In this document: piece by piece, positions 14,711-22,384 of the stretch
Layout of the letters: each line of letters opens with the position of its first letter
How positions within the stretch are numbered: position 1 is the first letter of the stretch
Assembly (NCBI GenBank): GCA_947258985.1
Contig: CAMYKI010000057.1
Location: forward strand, 1-41,216
Length of the DNA stretch: 41,216 nt
Direction of reading: 5' to 3'
DNA from: an uncultured Acidimicrobiaceae bacterium
Lineage (GTDB): Bacteria; Actinomycetota; Acidimicrobiia; Spongiisociales; UBA5794
Program-made: the position numbers and the translations under genes
The notes under the pieces: generated by a model
Databases searched by the model: none
Seen by the model: the letters and a program-made list of their open reading frames with translations, nothing else
What the model was told of the DNA's origin: nothing

Positions 14711-15958
14711 TCAGCCAGCCCGGGCGATCGCCAACCGGGCGTTGACCCTGACCGCCCCGAGCAGGATGAGCACTGCCGCCATCGTTGCGAAGTTCGCCAG
14801 CCACTCAAAGCCGACGGCCGTCTTCACAAACCCTGAGGAGAAGGCGGCGGCTGCACCGAGAAGGCTCATCATGACGTCGGCCAAGCCCTGGGCGGCGACT
14901 CTCTCCGACTCTGCCAGGCTCTCGGTGAGCAAGGCCGAACCCGCAATCAGAGCAACGCTCCACCCCACTCCCAGCAGGAACAGCCCGATGAACATCAAAG
15001 CCGGTACGTAGCCGGCGACCACCACCGACACCGTCCCCACCCCGAGGATCACAGCCCCTACCTGTACCGAGCGGATCCTGCCGAAGCTATCCGCCCAGCG
15101 CCCAATCAACGGGGCCAGCCCGAACATCCCCAACACGTGGACTGCAATGACCAGCGTCGACAGGTCGGCGTGTCCGTGGTCCTTCATGTGAAGCGGCGTC
15201 ATCGTCATCACCGCGACCATCGCCATCTGGCTCACCGCCATCACGACGATCGCCAGCCGCGCCTGAACGTTCGGCCAGACCACCCGCAGAGCCCGCTTTG
15301 CGCCCTCGATCGGGTTCTGGCGGGGTGCATCCGGGTCCGTCCCGCCTGCCACCTCCAGCGGATCTGGCCGCAATGCCGTGTTGATGATGAGGCCCGCCAC
15401 CGCAAACCCAAGCGCACCCAGCAGTGCCGGGGTCACCCACTCCTCAGCCCCGAGGCTCGTTCCCAACCGGTTGGCCCAGAGCGCCGACGGAGAACCAATG
15501 ACGGCACCTACCGTGCCCACCCAAACGACCATTGCGATCGATCGGGCTCGCTTGTCCGCGTCCGCAAGGTCGGCGGCCACAAAACGATTCTGTAGGTTTG
15601 CCGTGTTGCCCACACCTATGGCGGCCATAGCCACTACGAGAAGACCGAACATGCCGAGCTGGCCGGCCAGGAACGCCACCCCGCAGCCGATCACCCCGAC
15701 CACATAGCCGCGGCGAAGCCCGATTCTGCGTCCGAACCGCACCGACCGCTGGGCAAGCGGGGCGGCGGCTGCAGCGGTGCCCAATGTGCCGGCAGCAGCC
15801 GGAATCCCGGCGATGCTGTCGTTGCCGGTCATCTCCGAAGCCAGCAACGCCGCAACCGCAACCACGGCGACAAAGCCGGCATAGCCGAAAGCGTTCGCCG
15901 CCATGAGCGTCCCGACGGTGCGTTTCTGGATTTGGTGCCGATCCACGGGGAGGACCAT
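14711..15958 (-). CDS. MFS transporter, YfmO/Bcr-like efflux or sugar carrier, substrate unknown
   Basis: This 415-residue protein has about 12 TM helices. TM1 is TLMAANAFGYAGFVAVVAVAALLA; the cytoplasmic loop has RFGRRIGLRRGYVVG as the motif A equivalent; a second such loop in the C-half is GRWADSFGRIRSVQVG. A middle loop (LEVAGGTDPDAPRQNPIEGAKRA) joins the two six-helix halves. A longer frame to 16066 adds 36 residues before TM1; I prefer the ATG at 15958 because known MFS proteins start close to TM1. No clear ribosome binding site supports either. It is divergent from the large gluzincin gene. The substrate cannot be assigned. Confidence 0.82.
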   Translation of the reverse strand: MVLPVDRHQIQKRTVGTLMAANAFGYAGFVAVVAVAALLASEMTGNDSIAGIPAAAGTLGTAAAAAPLAQRSVRFGRRIGLRRGYVVGVIGCGVAFLAGQLGMFGLLVVAMAAIGVGNTANLQNRFVAADLADADKRARSIAMVVWVGTVGAVIGSPSALWANRLGTSLGAEEWVTPALLGALGFAVAGLIINTALRPDPLEVAGGTDPDAPRQNPIEGAKRALRVVWPNVQARLAIVVMAVSQMAMVAVMTMTPLHMKDHGHADLSTLVIAVHVLGMFGLAPLIGRWADSFGRIRSVQVGAVILGVGTVSVVVAGYVPALMFIGLFLLGVGWSVALIAGSALLTESLAESERVAAQGLADVMMSLLGAAAAFSSGFVKTAVGFEWLANFATMAAVLILLGAVRVNARLAIARAG

Positions 15959-16157
15959 AGGAGGCTGTTGAACAGATTGCCGTGGGGGCGCGGTCTCGGA
16001 GACAACCCAACTAATCCCCAAGCCGCCAGCGAGCCGAATCAGCAGCCTTCCGGCAGAGATCACCATCGACCCCGCCCGACGAGCGTCGAGCGGCCGTCGA
16101 TTCGGTGCTCGGTCCGTCCGTTGATACGCTACGGACAGTTGATCATGTCGGGGTTAG

Positions 16158-18899
16158 ATGATGGGGATCAGCACGGTGCTGCGATGGCGGGTTTCAGCAC
16201 TACTCGCTGCCGCCTCACTCGCCTTGCTGGCCCTTCCCCAACCGCTCCCTGCCACCGCTGCCGATGCCCCTCCCGGTCGTTGGACCCTCGCCGAAACGAA
16301 TATCAATCCCAGCGACGCCCCAACCGAATTCGTGGTCGGCGTCACCCCGGGCTACTACGAATCCCCGCGGTTCGATGGCACGTACGATCGCTACTCGGTG
16401 TCCTGGGACACCATCTCGCACAACAGCTCCTCGGTCGAGCGTGATTACGAGTACTGGAACGTCAGCTCCAGCGTCAACTTCCAGCCGCCACCATCGTTCA
16501 TGATCGCCGGAGAGACCATCACGTTGCACGCCTCCGGGTCGATGACCGGCTCGTTCCAGGACGACAGCAGCCCGATGGACCAGTTCGAGTTCCGGGCAGA
16601 AGGAGTGAACCTCGAGGGCGAGACGTACTTGTGGCTCGGGATCAACCCGAATGCCGGACCATCGAGCGGATCGCTCTCTCCCGAGTTCGTAGTCCCGGAA
16701 CCGTGGGGCGAGGACGCTGAAATCCGGATCAGTGCCTTCTACTGGAACTGCGCTGCATGCTGGGTCGAGTGGGTGTTTCGCCCCGACGCTGCGGCGCCGG
16801 CAACCACTGCGCCCACCAACCCGACGACCACGACAACCACCACGACACCCGACGACCCTGAGGACTGCATCATTCGGGGGCGGGTAACCGACGCTGGAGC
16901 CCGGCCGTCGGGCCCACCCGATATCGGCGGTCACCCGCTTGTCGGAGTGCGGGTCGCACTGCTGTTCGAGACTCTCGACGAGATCGAAGTCGAGGCGACG
17001 GACGCTGACGGTCGGTATGAGTTCATCCTCAGCAAGGATGACGTCCCCTTTACGTTCGACCCTGCAGTCGAGCAGTTTCTCGTGAGCCTGCGTCTCGCCG
17101 AAGCTGCCCACGACCCTCCCCGATTCGAGGTGGGCTACAACTCCGGTAGAACCGCCCTGTGGTCCACGCCGTTCGTGCTCGACGGCGACTGCCCCGATGG
17201 TGTGATTGACCTCGACTTCCCCCTCGGCGCCATCCCCGACGACTATCTGCCAGTCGCTCCGGATGACTTCGAGCATTGGGACGATCTTGGCGAGATCTAC
17301 CACCGCACCCACAACGCCATGCAGCTGGCCGACCTGCTCGGCCAACGTCTCGACTACGAAGGCATGACGGTATGCGCCTTCTGTGAAAAAAAGGCCGCCC
17401 CAACGCTGGCGTTCTGGTGCGGGGCCCTCAGCAACGGGGCAGTGTGTTCGGAAAGCCCCTGGATCGGCATGGGATCCAAGGCAAGCACCCTCGCCGACCC
17501 GGGATGGCCGGACAACAGGGAGTACCACGAGTTCGGGCATCACTTCCAGGCCGACGCCTTCGGGAACGCCGCCCCCATGCACAGCGCCAACAAGAACCAC
17601 GCGGGTTACTACGTCAACCCCTATTCGTCGGACGCGTGGCTGGAGGGCTTCGCCGAGTTCTTCTCGATGATGGTCACGAAGTACATTGACGAGCGGGCCA
17701 TGCCTCACCTCTACCGGATCAGGGGCACGCCGCAGAGCCTGGAGTTGGACTATCGGGCTTGGACCAATCGGGGCCGCTACGAAGAACTGGCGCTCGCCGG
17801 GGTACTCCTGGACCTCGAGGACGGACCCGACGACTACAAGCGGGGTCGTGACCTCCCCGCATTGAGTGTCGCCTGGCATGACACCTACGACGACCCCGCC
17901 CTGGGCTCGGTGATTGTGGGCGAGGTTGCCAACAACACGCGCTCGACCGACGTCAGCGGGCGGACGGACTACAGCGAGCAGACCATGGTCGCGGCCGAGT
18001 TCCGTCACGACGGGCGTTCCGTCGGTACTGCGTGGGCCATCACCACGCCATGGGACATCCCCGGTAACGGGAAAACAGGGTTCTTTGCGGTGGTTGCGCC
18101 TTCCGGATTGAAATGGGACGAGGTCAATCTCGCTGCGTTCGAGGGCCGCCCGGGGAGCATCGCCACCGACGACGACCCGGTGGATCTCACCCTCCAGGAG
18201 GTCTGGGAGACCATCGTGTCGTACGGGAGTGTCCAGGATGAGAGTAACGGCTTCATGTTTGACATCGTCGACCTCCACGATGCGTTCAGGACCGAGTTCG
18301 GGGGTGCGGACGCCGACGGCAACGGAATGGACGATATCGACCAGGTATTCATCGCCCACGGGTTCTTCGGAGACACCGACGGCGACCGGTCCTACAACGT
18401 CGAGATTGCAGGGCGCACCGATCATCCCGCTGCCGGCCCGAACGAGGCGATGATGCCGCGCCGAGCCATCGACCCTGCAGAGGCAACGCTCATGACGGTC
18501 GACACCGGTGGCGTTGATGCCGCGGTGGTTGTGCAGACCTGGCTCCCCGATGCCGCCGCCGATGGCAACTACAGCTACATCGCGGGAAGGGACGCCGAAG
18601 GTCTGTATCAGGTCGCGGTTCCGCCCGAGGGCCACGGCGCAACCGTGACCCTTGCCGTTGTGGCCGACGGCTACGAGCCTCTGGTCCTCACCACGCTCGA
18701 TGCCGATGCGTTCTGGGCAGACGTGCTCGCTGGTGACGATTCGGCACCGAGTTTCAGCCCGACGCTTGTCAAGGAAGGCGGCGGCGGGTCCGATATGGCG
18801 CTCATCCTCCTTGGTGGCGGCCTCATCCTCCTGGCCGGTGCGTCGGCTTGGTGGTTCCGACAACGCACTACTGATGCCGGGGGCGCAGCAGATGAGTGA
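16158..18899 (+). CDS. Membrane-anchored gluzincin-type metalloprotease-like protein
   Basis: The 913-residue exported protein has a signal peptide (LRWRVSALLAAASLALLALP), an N-terminal beta domain, a Thr/Pro linker (residues about 216-233, mostly Thr), a carboxypeptidase-regulatory-like beta domain (CIIRGRVTDAGARP to DADGRYEFIL), and a catalytic region. The zinc motif is YHEFGHHF with His457, Glu458 and His461; WLEGFAEFF at about 494-502 probably supplies the third ligand, Glu496, as in gluzincins. The C-terminus has one TM helix (ALILLGGGLILLAGASAWWF) and a short basic tail, so it is anchored with the bulk outside. The ATG at 16158 is followed by a second ATG at 16161 that fits the upstream GGGG better. 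The gene overlaps the next by 8 nt. Confidence 0.82.
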   Translation: MMGISTVLRWRVSALLAAASLALLALPQPLPATAADAPPGRWTLAETNINPSDAPTEFVVGVTPGYYESPRFDGTYDRYSVSWDTISHNSSSVERDYEYWNVSSSVNFQPPPSFMIAGETITLHASGSMTGSFQDDSSPMDQFEFRAEGVNLEGETYLWLGINPNAGPSSGSLSPEFVVPEPWGEDAEIRISAFYWNCAACWVEWVFRPDAAAPATTAPTNPTTTTTTTTPDDPEDCIIRGRVTDAGARPSGPPDIGGHPLVGVRVALLFETLDEIEVEATDADGRYEFILSKDDVPFTFDPAVEQFLVSLRLAEAAHDPPRFEVGYNSGRTALWSTPFVLDGDCPDGVIDLDFPLGAIPDDYLPVAPDDFEHWDDLGEIYHRTHNAMQLADLLGQRLDYEGMTVCAFCEKKAAPTLAFWCGALSNGAVCSESPWIGMGSKASTLADPGWPDNREYHEFGHHFQADAFGNAAPMHSANKNHAGYYVNPYSSDAWLEGFAEFFSMMVTKYIDERAMPHLYRIRGTPQSLELDYRAWTNRGRYEELALAGVLLDLEDGPDDYKRGRDLPALSVAWHDTYDDPALGSVIVGEVANNTRSTDVSGRTDYSEQTMVAAEFRHDGRSVGTAWAITTPWDIPGNGKTGFFAVVAPSGLKWDEVNLAAFEGRPGSIATDDDPVDLTLQEVWETIVSYGSVQDESNGFMFDIVDLHDAFRTEFGGADADGNGMDDIDQVFIAHGFFGDTDGDRSYNVEIAGRTDHPAAGPNEAMMPRRAIDPAEATLMTVDTGGVDAAVVVQTWLPDAAADGNYSYIAGRDAEGLYQVAVPPEGHGATVTLAVVADGYEPLVLTTLDADAFWADVLAGDDSAPSFSPTLVKEGGGGSDMALILLGGGLILLAGASAWWFRQRTTDAGGAADE

Positions 18900-19947
18900 T
18901 CTGACCTGCCCGGCCTGTGGTGTGGTCCAGGCGACACCGGATTCCCGGTTCTGTCACAAGTGCGGAACGGCGATCCCGGCGCCCCCAGCTCCAGCGCCAC
19001 CCGTGCCGCAATCGACACCCCCCATACCGCCCCCACCCCCGCCCGCACCGCCACAGCCCCCACCCCCGCCTGCGCCACCGGCACCTTCGGCAGCGCTCGT
19101 CCAACAAGATTCGTCTCTTGCACCCCCACCCGTTCCACCCCCAGCACCGAAACAGCGTCAGCTACCCCGCCAACTCGGACCCATCGCGGCCGGGGTCGCC
19201 GGTGCGGCTCTGCTCATCGTCGGTCTGATGGGCGTAGTCGGCGAAGACCCTCCCGCCGTGTCCGATGCGCTGCGAACGAGCGGCGCCCTCGATGACGATG
19301 CAGGCGAAGTCCCGGTCGTTTCGCCCGTATCCGGAGACACGTTCACCCTCACGGCCAACCACGATCCACTGCCCACGACCGCACCGCCTGCGACTGCCGA
19401 TTGGGACCAATGGCCTGTCGTTCTCTCCACCACCTTCAGCGACGACGTCCCCTGGCACTACGGGGTATCAGGGGCGATCACGCGAGCGTTCACCGGCGAG
19501 ACCTACACGGTTTCGAGATCGACCGACCCAATTGCCACCTTCGTCCCGACATGGCAGAACGGATACCCGGCGGACGACTTCCATCTCGCAGTGGATCTGG
19601 TGGCGAGCAGCGGCGGCGCCCTGTGCGGCCTGGCATTTGGCGTCGAGGGACTCCCGGCAGTGTTCTTCGTCGTGGACCGGATCGACGGTAGCTATTCCGT
19701 TGTCGGTTTTCCCGACAGCAATACTTCCGAGACGTTGGCCGAAGGCACAGGCCCGGAAATCGGGAATCTCAGGGTGACGGTGGTGCGGGAAGTCGACACC
19801 GTTACCGTGTTCTCCAACGACATTCCACTCGCCGAGATCCCGTCGGCGTCCATCGTCGTCGAGGACATGGGGCTTGGATTCTTCGCCCCAGCCGGAGGCG
19901 AGAACCCCACGTGCGAGTACGACAACTTCGAAATCCGTCGACCCTAA
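18892..19947 (+). CDS. Zinc-ribbon membrane protein with Pro-rich linker and extracytoplasmic beta domain
   Basis: The 351-residue protein starts with a cytoplasmic zinc ribbon (Cys6, Cys9, Cys21, Cys24: CPAC and CHKC). About 65 residues very rich in Pro, Ala and Gln follow, then one TM helix (LGPIAAGVAGAALLIVGLMGVV, about 100-121) and an outside domain of about 210 residues with a lectin/laminin-G-like beta pattern (VVLSTTFSDD, GALCGLAFGVEG, LRVTVVREVDTVTVFSNDIPL, MGLGFFAPAG). The start codon lies inside the last codons of the gluzincin gene, so the two are translationally coupled and probably work together at the surface. The function is unknown; the zinc ribbon might bind a cytosolic partner. 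Confidence 0.8.
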   Translation: MSDLTCPACGVVQATPDSRFCHKCGTAIPAPPAPAPPVPQSTPPIPPPPPPAPPQPPPPPAPPAPSAALVQQDSSLAPPPVPPPAPKQRQLPRQLGPIAAGVAGAALLIVGLMGVVGEDPPAVSDALRTSGALDDDAGEVPVVSPVSGDTFTLTANHDPLPTTAPPATADWDQWPVVLSTTFSDDVPWHYGVSGAITRAFTGETYTVSRSTDPIATFVPTWQNGYPADDFHLAVDLVASSGGALCGLAFGVEGLPAVFFVVDRIDGSYSVVGFPDSNTSETLAEGTGPEIGNLRVTVVREVDTVTVFSNDIPLAEIPSASIVVEDMGLGFFAPAGGENPTCEYDNFEIRRP

Positions 19948-20015
19948 GTGCGGCTCCTCGCTGGGAAGGAGGTGCTCGCTGGCCGTTACGCTGACAATGA
20001 GGCATACTCCCCCCA

Positions 20016-20282
20016 ATGAGAAGACCGCCACACTTCGCCACCGAGGTTGAAATCAAGCCGGCGATCATCGTCGAGGAGAAGGAAGACCTCCGCGTCGATC
20101 AGGGCGACGGCGACCACGACCGCTTCTCCCATTACGTCCGAAAAGCCGACATTGTGCGCAGCAACGTCGAAGGCGTCCCTGTCATCGCCCTTTGCGGCAA
20201 GAAGTGGATCCCCAACCGCGATCCCGAGCGTTACCCCGTCTGCCCCACCTGCAAAGAAGTTCGGTCCCGCCTGTTCGGCTGA
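20016..20282 (+). CDS. DUF3039 family protein
   Basis: The 88-residue protein matches the actinobacterial DUF3039 family. Typical parts are DQGDGDHDRFSHYVRKADIV, the GVPVIALCGKKWIPNRDPERYPVCPTCKE segment and the single-Cys-plus-CxxC zinc-ribbon-like arrangement (ALCGK with CPTC). Function is unknown; the family is nearly universal and conserved in Actinomycetota, which supports the taxonomic call. A CATACT 7 nt before the ATG could be a leaderless -10 box. A 46-bp palindrome follows 26 nt after the stop. Confidence 0.88.
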   Translation: MRRPPHFATEVEIKPAIIVEEKEDLRVDQGDGDHDRFSHYVRKADIVRSNVEGVPVIALCGKKWIPNRDPERYPVCPTCKEVRSRLFG

Positions 20283-20308
20283 CCCGACTCGACCGACCCA
20301 ACCATCGG

Positions 20309-20354
20309 TTTTGGCGTCCGACACCGGAATATATTCCGGTGAGCGACGCCAAAA
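20309..20354. repeat. 46-bp palindromic element, copy 2
   Basis: Outer arms TTTTGGCGTC and GACGCCAAAA (10 bp, exact) enclose the perfect 20-bp palindrome CACCGGAATATATTCCGGTG, with only CGA/AGC in between unpaired. It has the same length, outer arms and GGAATATATT core as copy 1 at 12249-12294, and like it lies less than 30 nt downstream of a plus-strand stop codon. Confidence 0.88.
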
Positions 20355-20471
20355 CCCCCGGATTGAGGTCCGGGACTGCGGAGTCGCCTCCGCTGTATCG
20401 TTGCAGACGCCTAGTCCAGGATACCTAGGCCCATTTGGGCGGTTTCCAGGACCTTCTGCTCTCCGGCGCTC

Positions 20472-20477
20472 TACGAT
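20472..20477 (+). promoter_or_regulatory. -10 box of a leaderless promoter for the RmlD-like gene
   Basis: TACGAT, 7 nt, then ATG at 20485. The box overlaps another in-frame ATG at 20476, which argues for the downstream start. Confidence 0.5.
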
Positions 20478-20484
20478 GACACCC

Positions 20485-21345
20485 ATGACCTCATCACGAA
20501 TGCTGATCACCGGTGGAAGCGGGTATCTCGGCGGGTGGGTTGCCCGACTCGCCCGTGAGGATTGGGACGTAACCGCAACCTACGGTTCGCGACGGGTCGC
20601 CGAGCCGGGAGTGATCTGGCGGGATGTCGATGTTCGTGACGCCGCAGCGGTGGCGTCGCTGATAACTGGCCGCCGTCCTGAGGTAGTCGTCCACACCGCG
20701 GCGCTCAACCCCGGACAGGGAAACGACTTCGAAGCAGTCAACGTGCAGGGAACTGCCAACGTCGCCAGCGCCGCTGCCGCCATCGGCGCCCGACTGGTCC
20801 ACATATCAACCGACATGGTCTTCGATGGACAGCGGGGCAACTACGTCGAGTCGGATACACCTAATCCACTCACCCCGTACGGAGTCACCAAGGCGAAGGC
20901 CGAGGCCGCAGTTATCGAATCGGGCGTCGACGCACTGATCGTCCGCACCTCTCTCATCTACGGATGGCGCCCGACCGTTGCCAGATCGGCCCAGTGGATG
21001 TTCGACGCGGTGAACCGTGGAGAGACCCTGCGCCTGTGGGCCGACGAGATGCGGTGCCCCATCTGGGTGGAAAGCCTCGCAGCCGCCATCGTCGAATTAG
21101 CAGGCTGGGACTATGCGGGCTATCTCCACATCGGCGGCGCCGAGCCCATGTCGCGCTATGACTTCGGCACGGCGCTACTCCGGTTTGCCGACTTTGATAC
21201 CAGCACCGTCGAGGCGGTCCCCAGCCCGTCAGATGAGTTGCGCCCGCTCGACTGCACCATGGACTCCTCGCTTGCCCGCGAGCTGTTGGCCACGCCCCTG
21301 CCCGGGGTCGGCAAAGTTCTTGCCCGTAGTGACGAGATTCGGTAG
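20485..21345 (+). CDS. RmlD-type NAD(P)-dependent reductase (extended SDR)
   Basis: The 286-residue protein is an extended short-chain dehydrogenase of the dTDP-4-dehydrorhamnose reductase type. It has the GGSGYLGG cofactor motif (10-17), VDVRDAAAVASLI and VVVHTAALNPGQ after the fourth strand, the HISTDMVFDG segment that is an RmlD hallmark, and the YGVTK active site (YxxxK). RmlD proper reduces the 4-keto group to form dTDP-L-rhamnose, but there are no rmlABC neighbours, so the substrate may be another nucleotide sugar. The frame extends upstream through the palindrome; I chose 20485 for the leaderless promoter and the usual distance to the glycine motif. Confidence 0.82.
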   Translation: MTSSRMLITGGSGYLGGWVARLAREDWDVTATYGSRRVAEPGVIWRDVDVRDAAAVASLITGRRPEVVVHTAALNPGQGNDFEAVNVQGTANVASAAAAIGARLVHISTDMVFDGQRGNYVESDTPNPLTPYGVTKAKAEAAVIESGVDALIVRTSLIYGWRPTVARSAQWMFDAVNRGETLRLWADEMRCPIWVESLAAAIVELAGWDYAGYLHIGGAEPMSRYDFGTALLRFADFDTSTVEAVPSPSDELRPLDCTMDSSLARELLATPLPGVGKVLARSDEIR

Positions 21346-21379
21346 CCGGCTGCTCCAACACGACATCCGCCTCACGAAA

Positions 21380-22384
21380 TCAGCCAATGCCGCCCGCAAC
21401 CTCCACCGCACGATCCCTACCCATCTGGCGACCCCTGGCAGTGGCGCGATCCACCGCAACCGCACCGATGGCGCCGGTCGCCGCCACCATGGCCCGCTCA
21501 ATGTCGGATCGCTCTCCACCCGGCAGCGGAACCCCTCGCTCCTCACGTGCGGCGAGGCCCGCCGCCACCAGTTCCACGCCGGTCTCGGCATCCCCGGCGC
21601 TGATGAGAAGACAACCCACGCCCTCCAGGGCGAGCGCCACCGCAAAGAAATCGGTGCTTGTCCGAGCTACCTCGAGGGCGCGCCGGTGGTGAGACCGGGC
21701 CGCCCCCAAGTCGCCCGCTTCCGCCTCGGCAAAACCGAGGCACGACAGTGAGTAGGCAAGACCGCCGTGGGCGTGGCTCTTCTCGTAGAGCTCGACTGCT
21801 TCAGCGTGCAAATCCAAGGCAGCATCGATATCCCCCTGTGCTCGGGCCAATCGACCTCGGGCATTGCGGACCATACCGGCCGATCCGGCGAAAGGAACCT
21901 CGTCGGCGTACCGTTGCGCCTGCTCCAATAGCTTCTCGGCACGGGGATAGTCACCTCGCATAGTGGCGATGCTCGCCAGTTCGCTGAGCACCGGCGCCAT
22001 CTCTCTGCGCAACCGCATAGGGCTGGCATGCTCGACGGCCTCTTTGAAGGCGGCTTCGGCAGCCGGGTAATCACCCATCGCTCGCTGTGCCACGCCCAGT
22101 GTGTAAAGGCTGTAGCCCCGGCCCCAGCGATCGCCCAGATCGGCAAACCTTGCGCTCGCCTCCTCCGCAAGCCGTGCCGACCCTGCCATGTCGTCGACTA
22201 CGGCGGCGGCGCCGGCCTGGAGGAATCGGATGAGCGCGACCCCCCAGTCATACCCGGCGTTCGCGCTCAACAACGCGGCTCGTTCGAAAAGCTCACGGGT
22301 GGACGCCGGATCAGATCCCCAGGCGGCAAGCATCGCCGTTGCATTGGCAACACCGCGCTTGTCATCAGCGGGGTTCAGGATCGC
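21380..22384 (-). pseudogene. TPR portion of the SARP regulator, out of frame with its N-terminus
   Basis: This frame encodes about 330 residues of tetratricopeptide repeats (YSLYTLGVAQRAMGDYPAAEAAFKEA, LASIATMRGDYPRAEKLLEQA, RNARGRLARAQGDIDAALDL, YSLSCLGFAEAEAGDLGAA). It would complete the BTAD-NB-ARC-TPR regulator encoded upstream at 22365-24491. The preceding frame ends in SLC-DPEPR-stop at 22365, while this frame is open further upstream through AILNPADDKRGVANATAML, which reads as the natural continuation. One extra base near 22380 accounts for the break. The internal ATG at 22333 could allow separate translation but lacks a clear ribosome binding site. Either a true frameshift mutation or a sequencing error. 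Confidence 0.75.

Noticed and set aside
16215..18863. An 882-codon open frame on the minus strand
   Set aside because: It is the mirror of the gluzincin gene, whose signal peptide, HExxH motif and TM helix are clear. GC-rich codons make long opposite frames common here.
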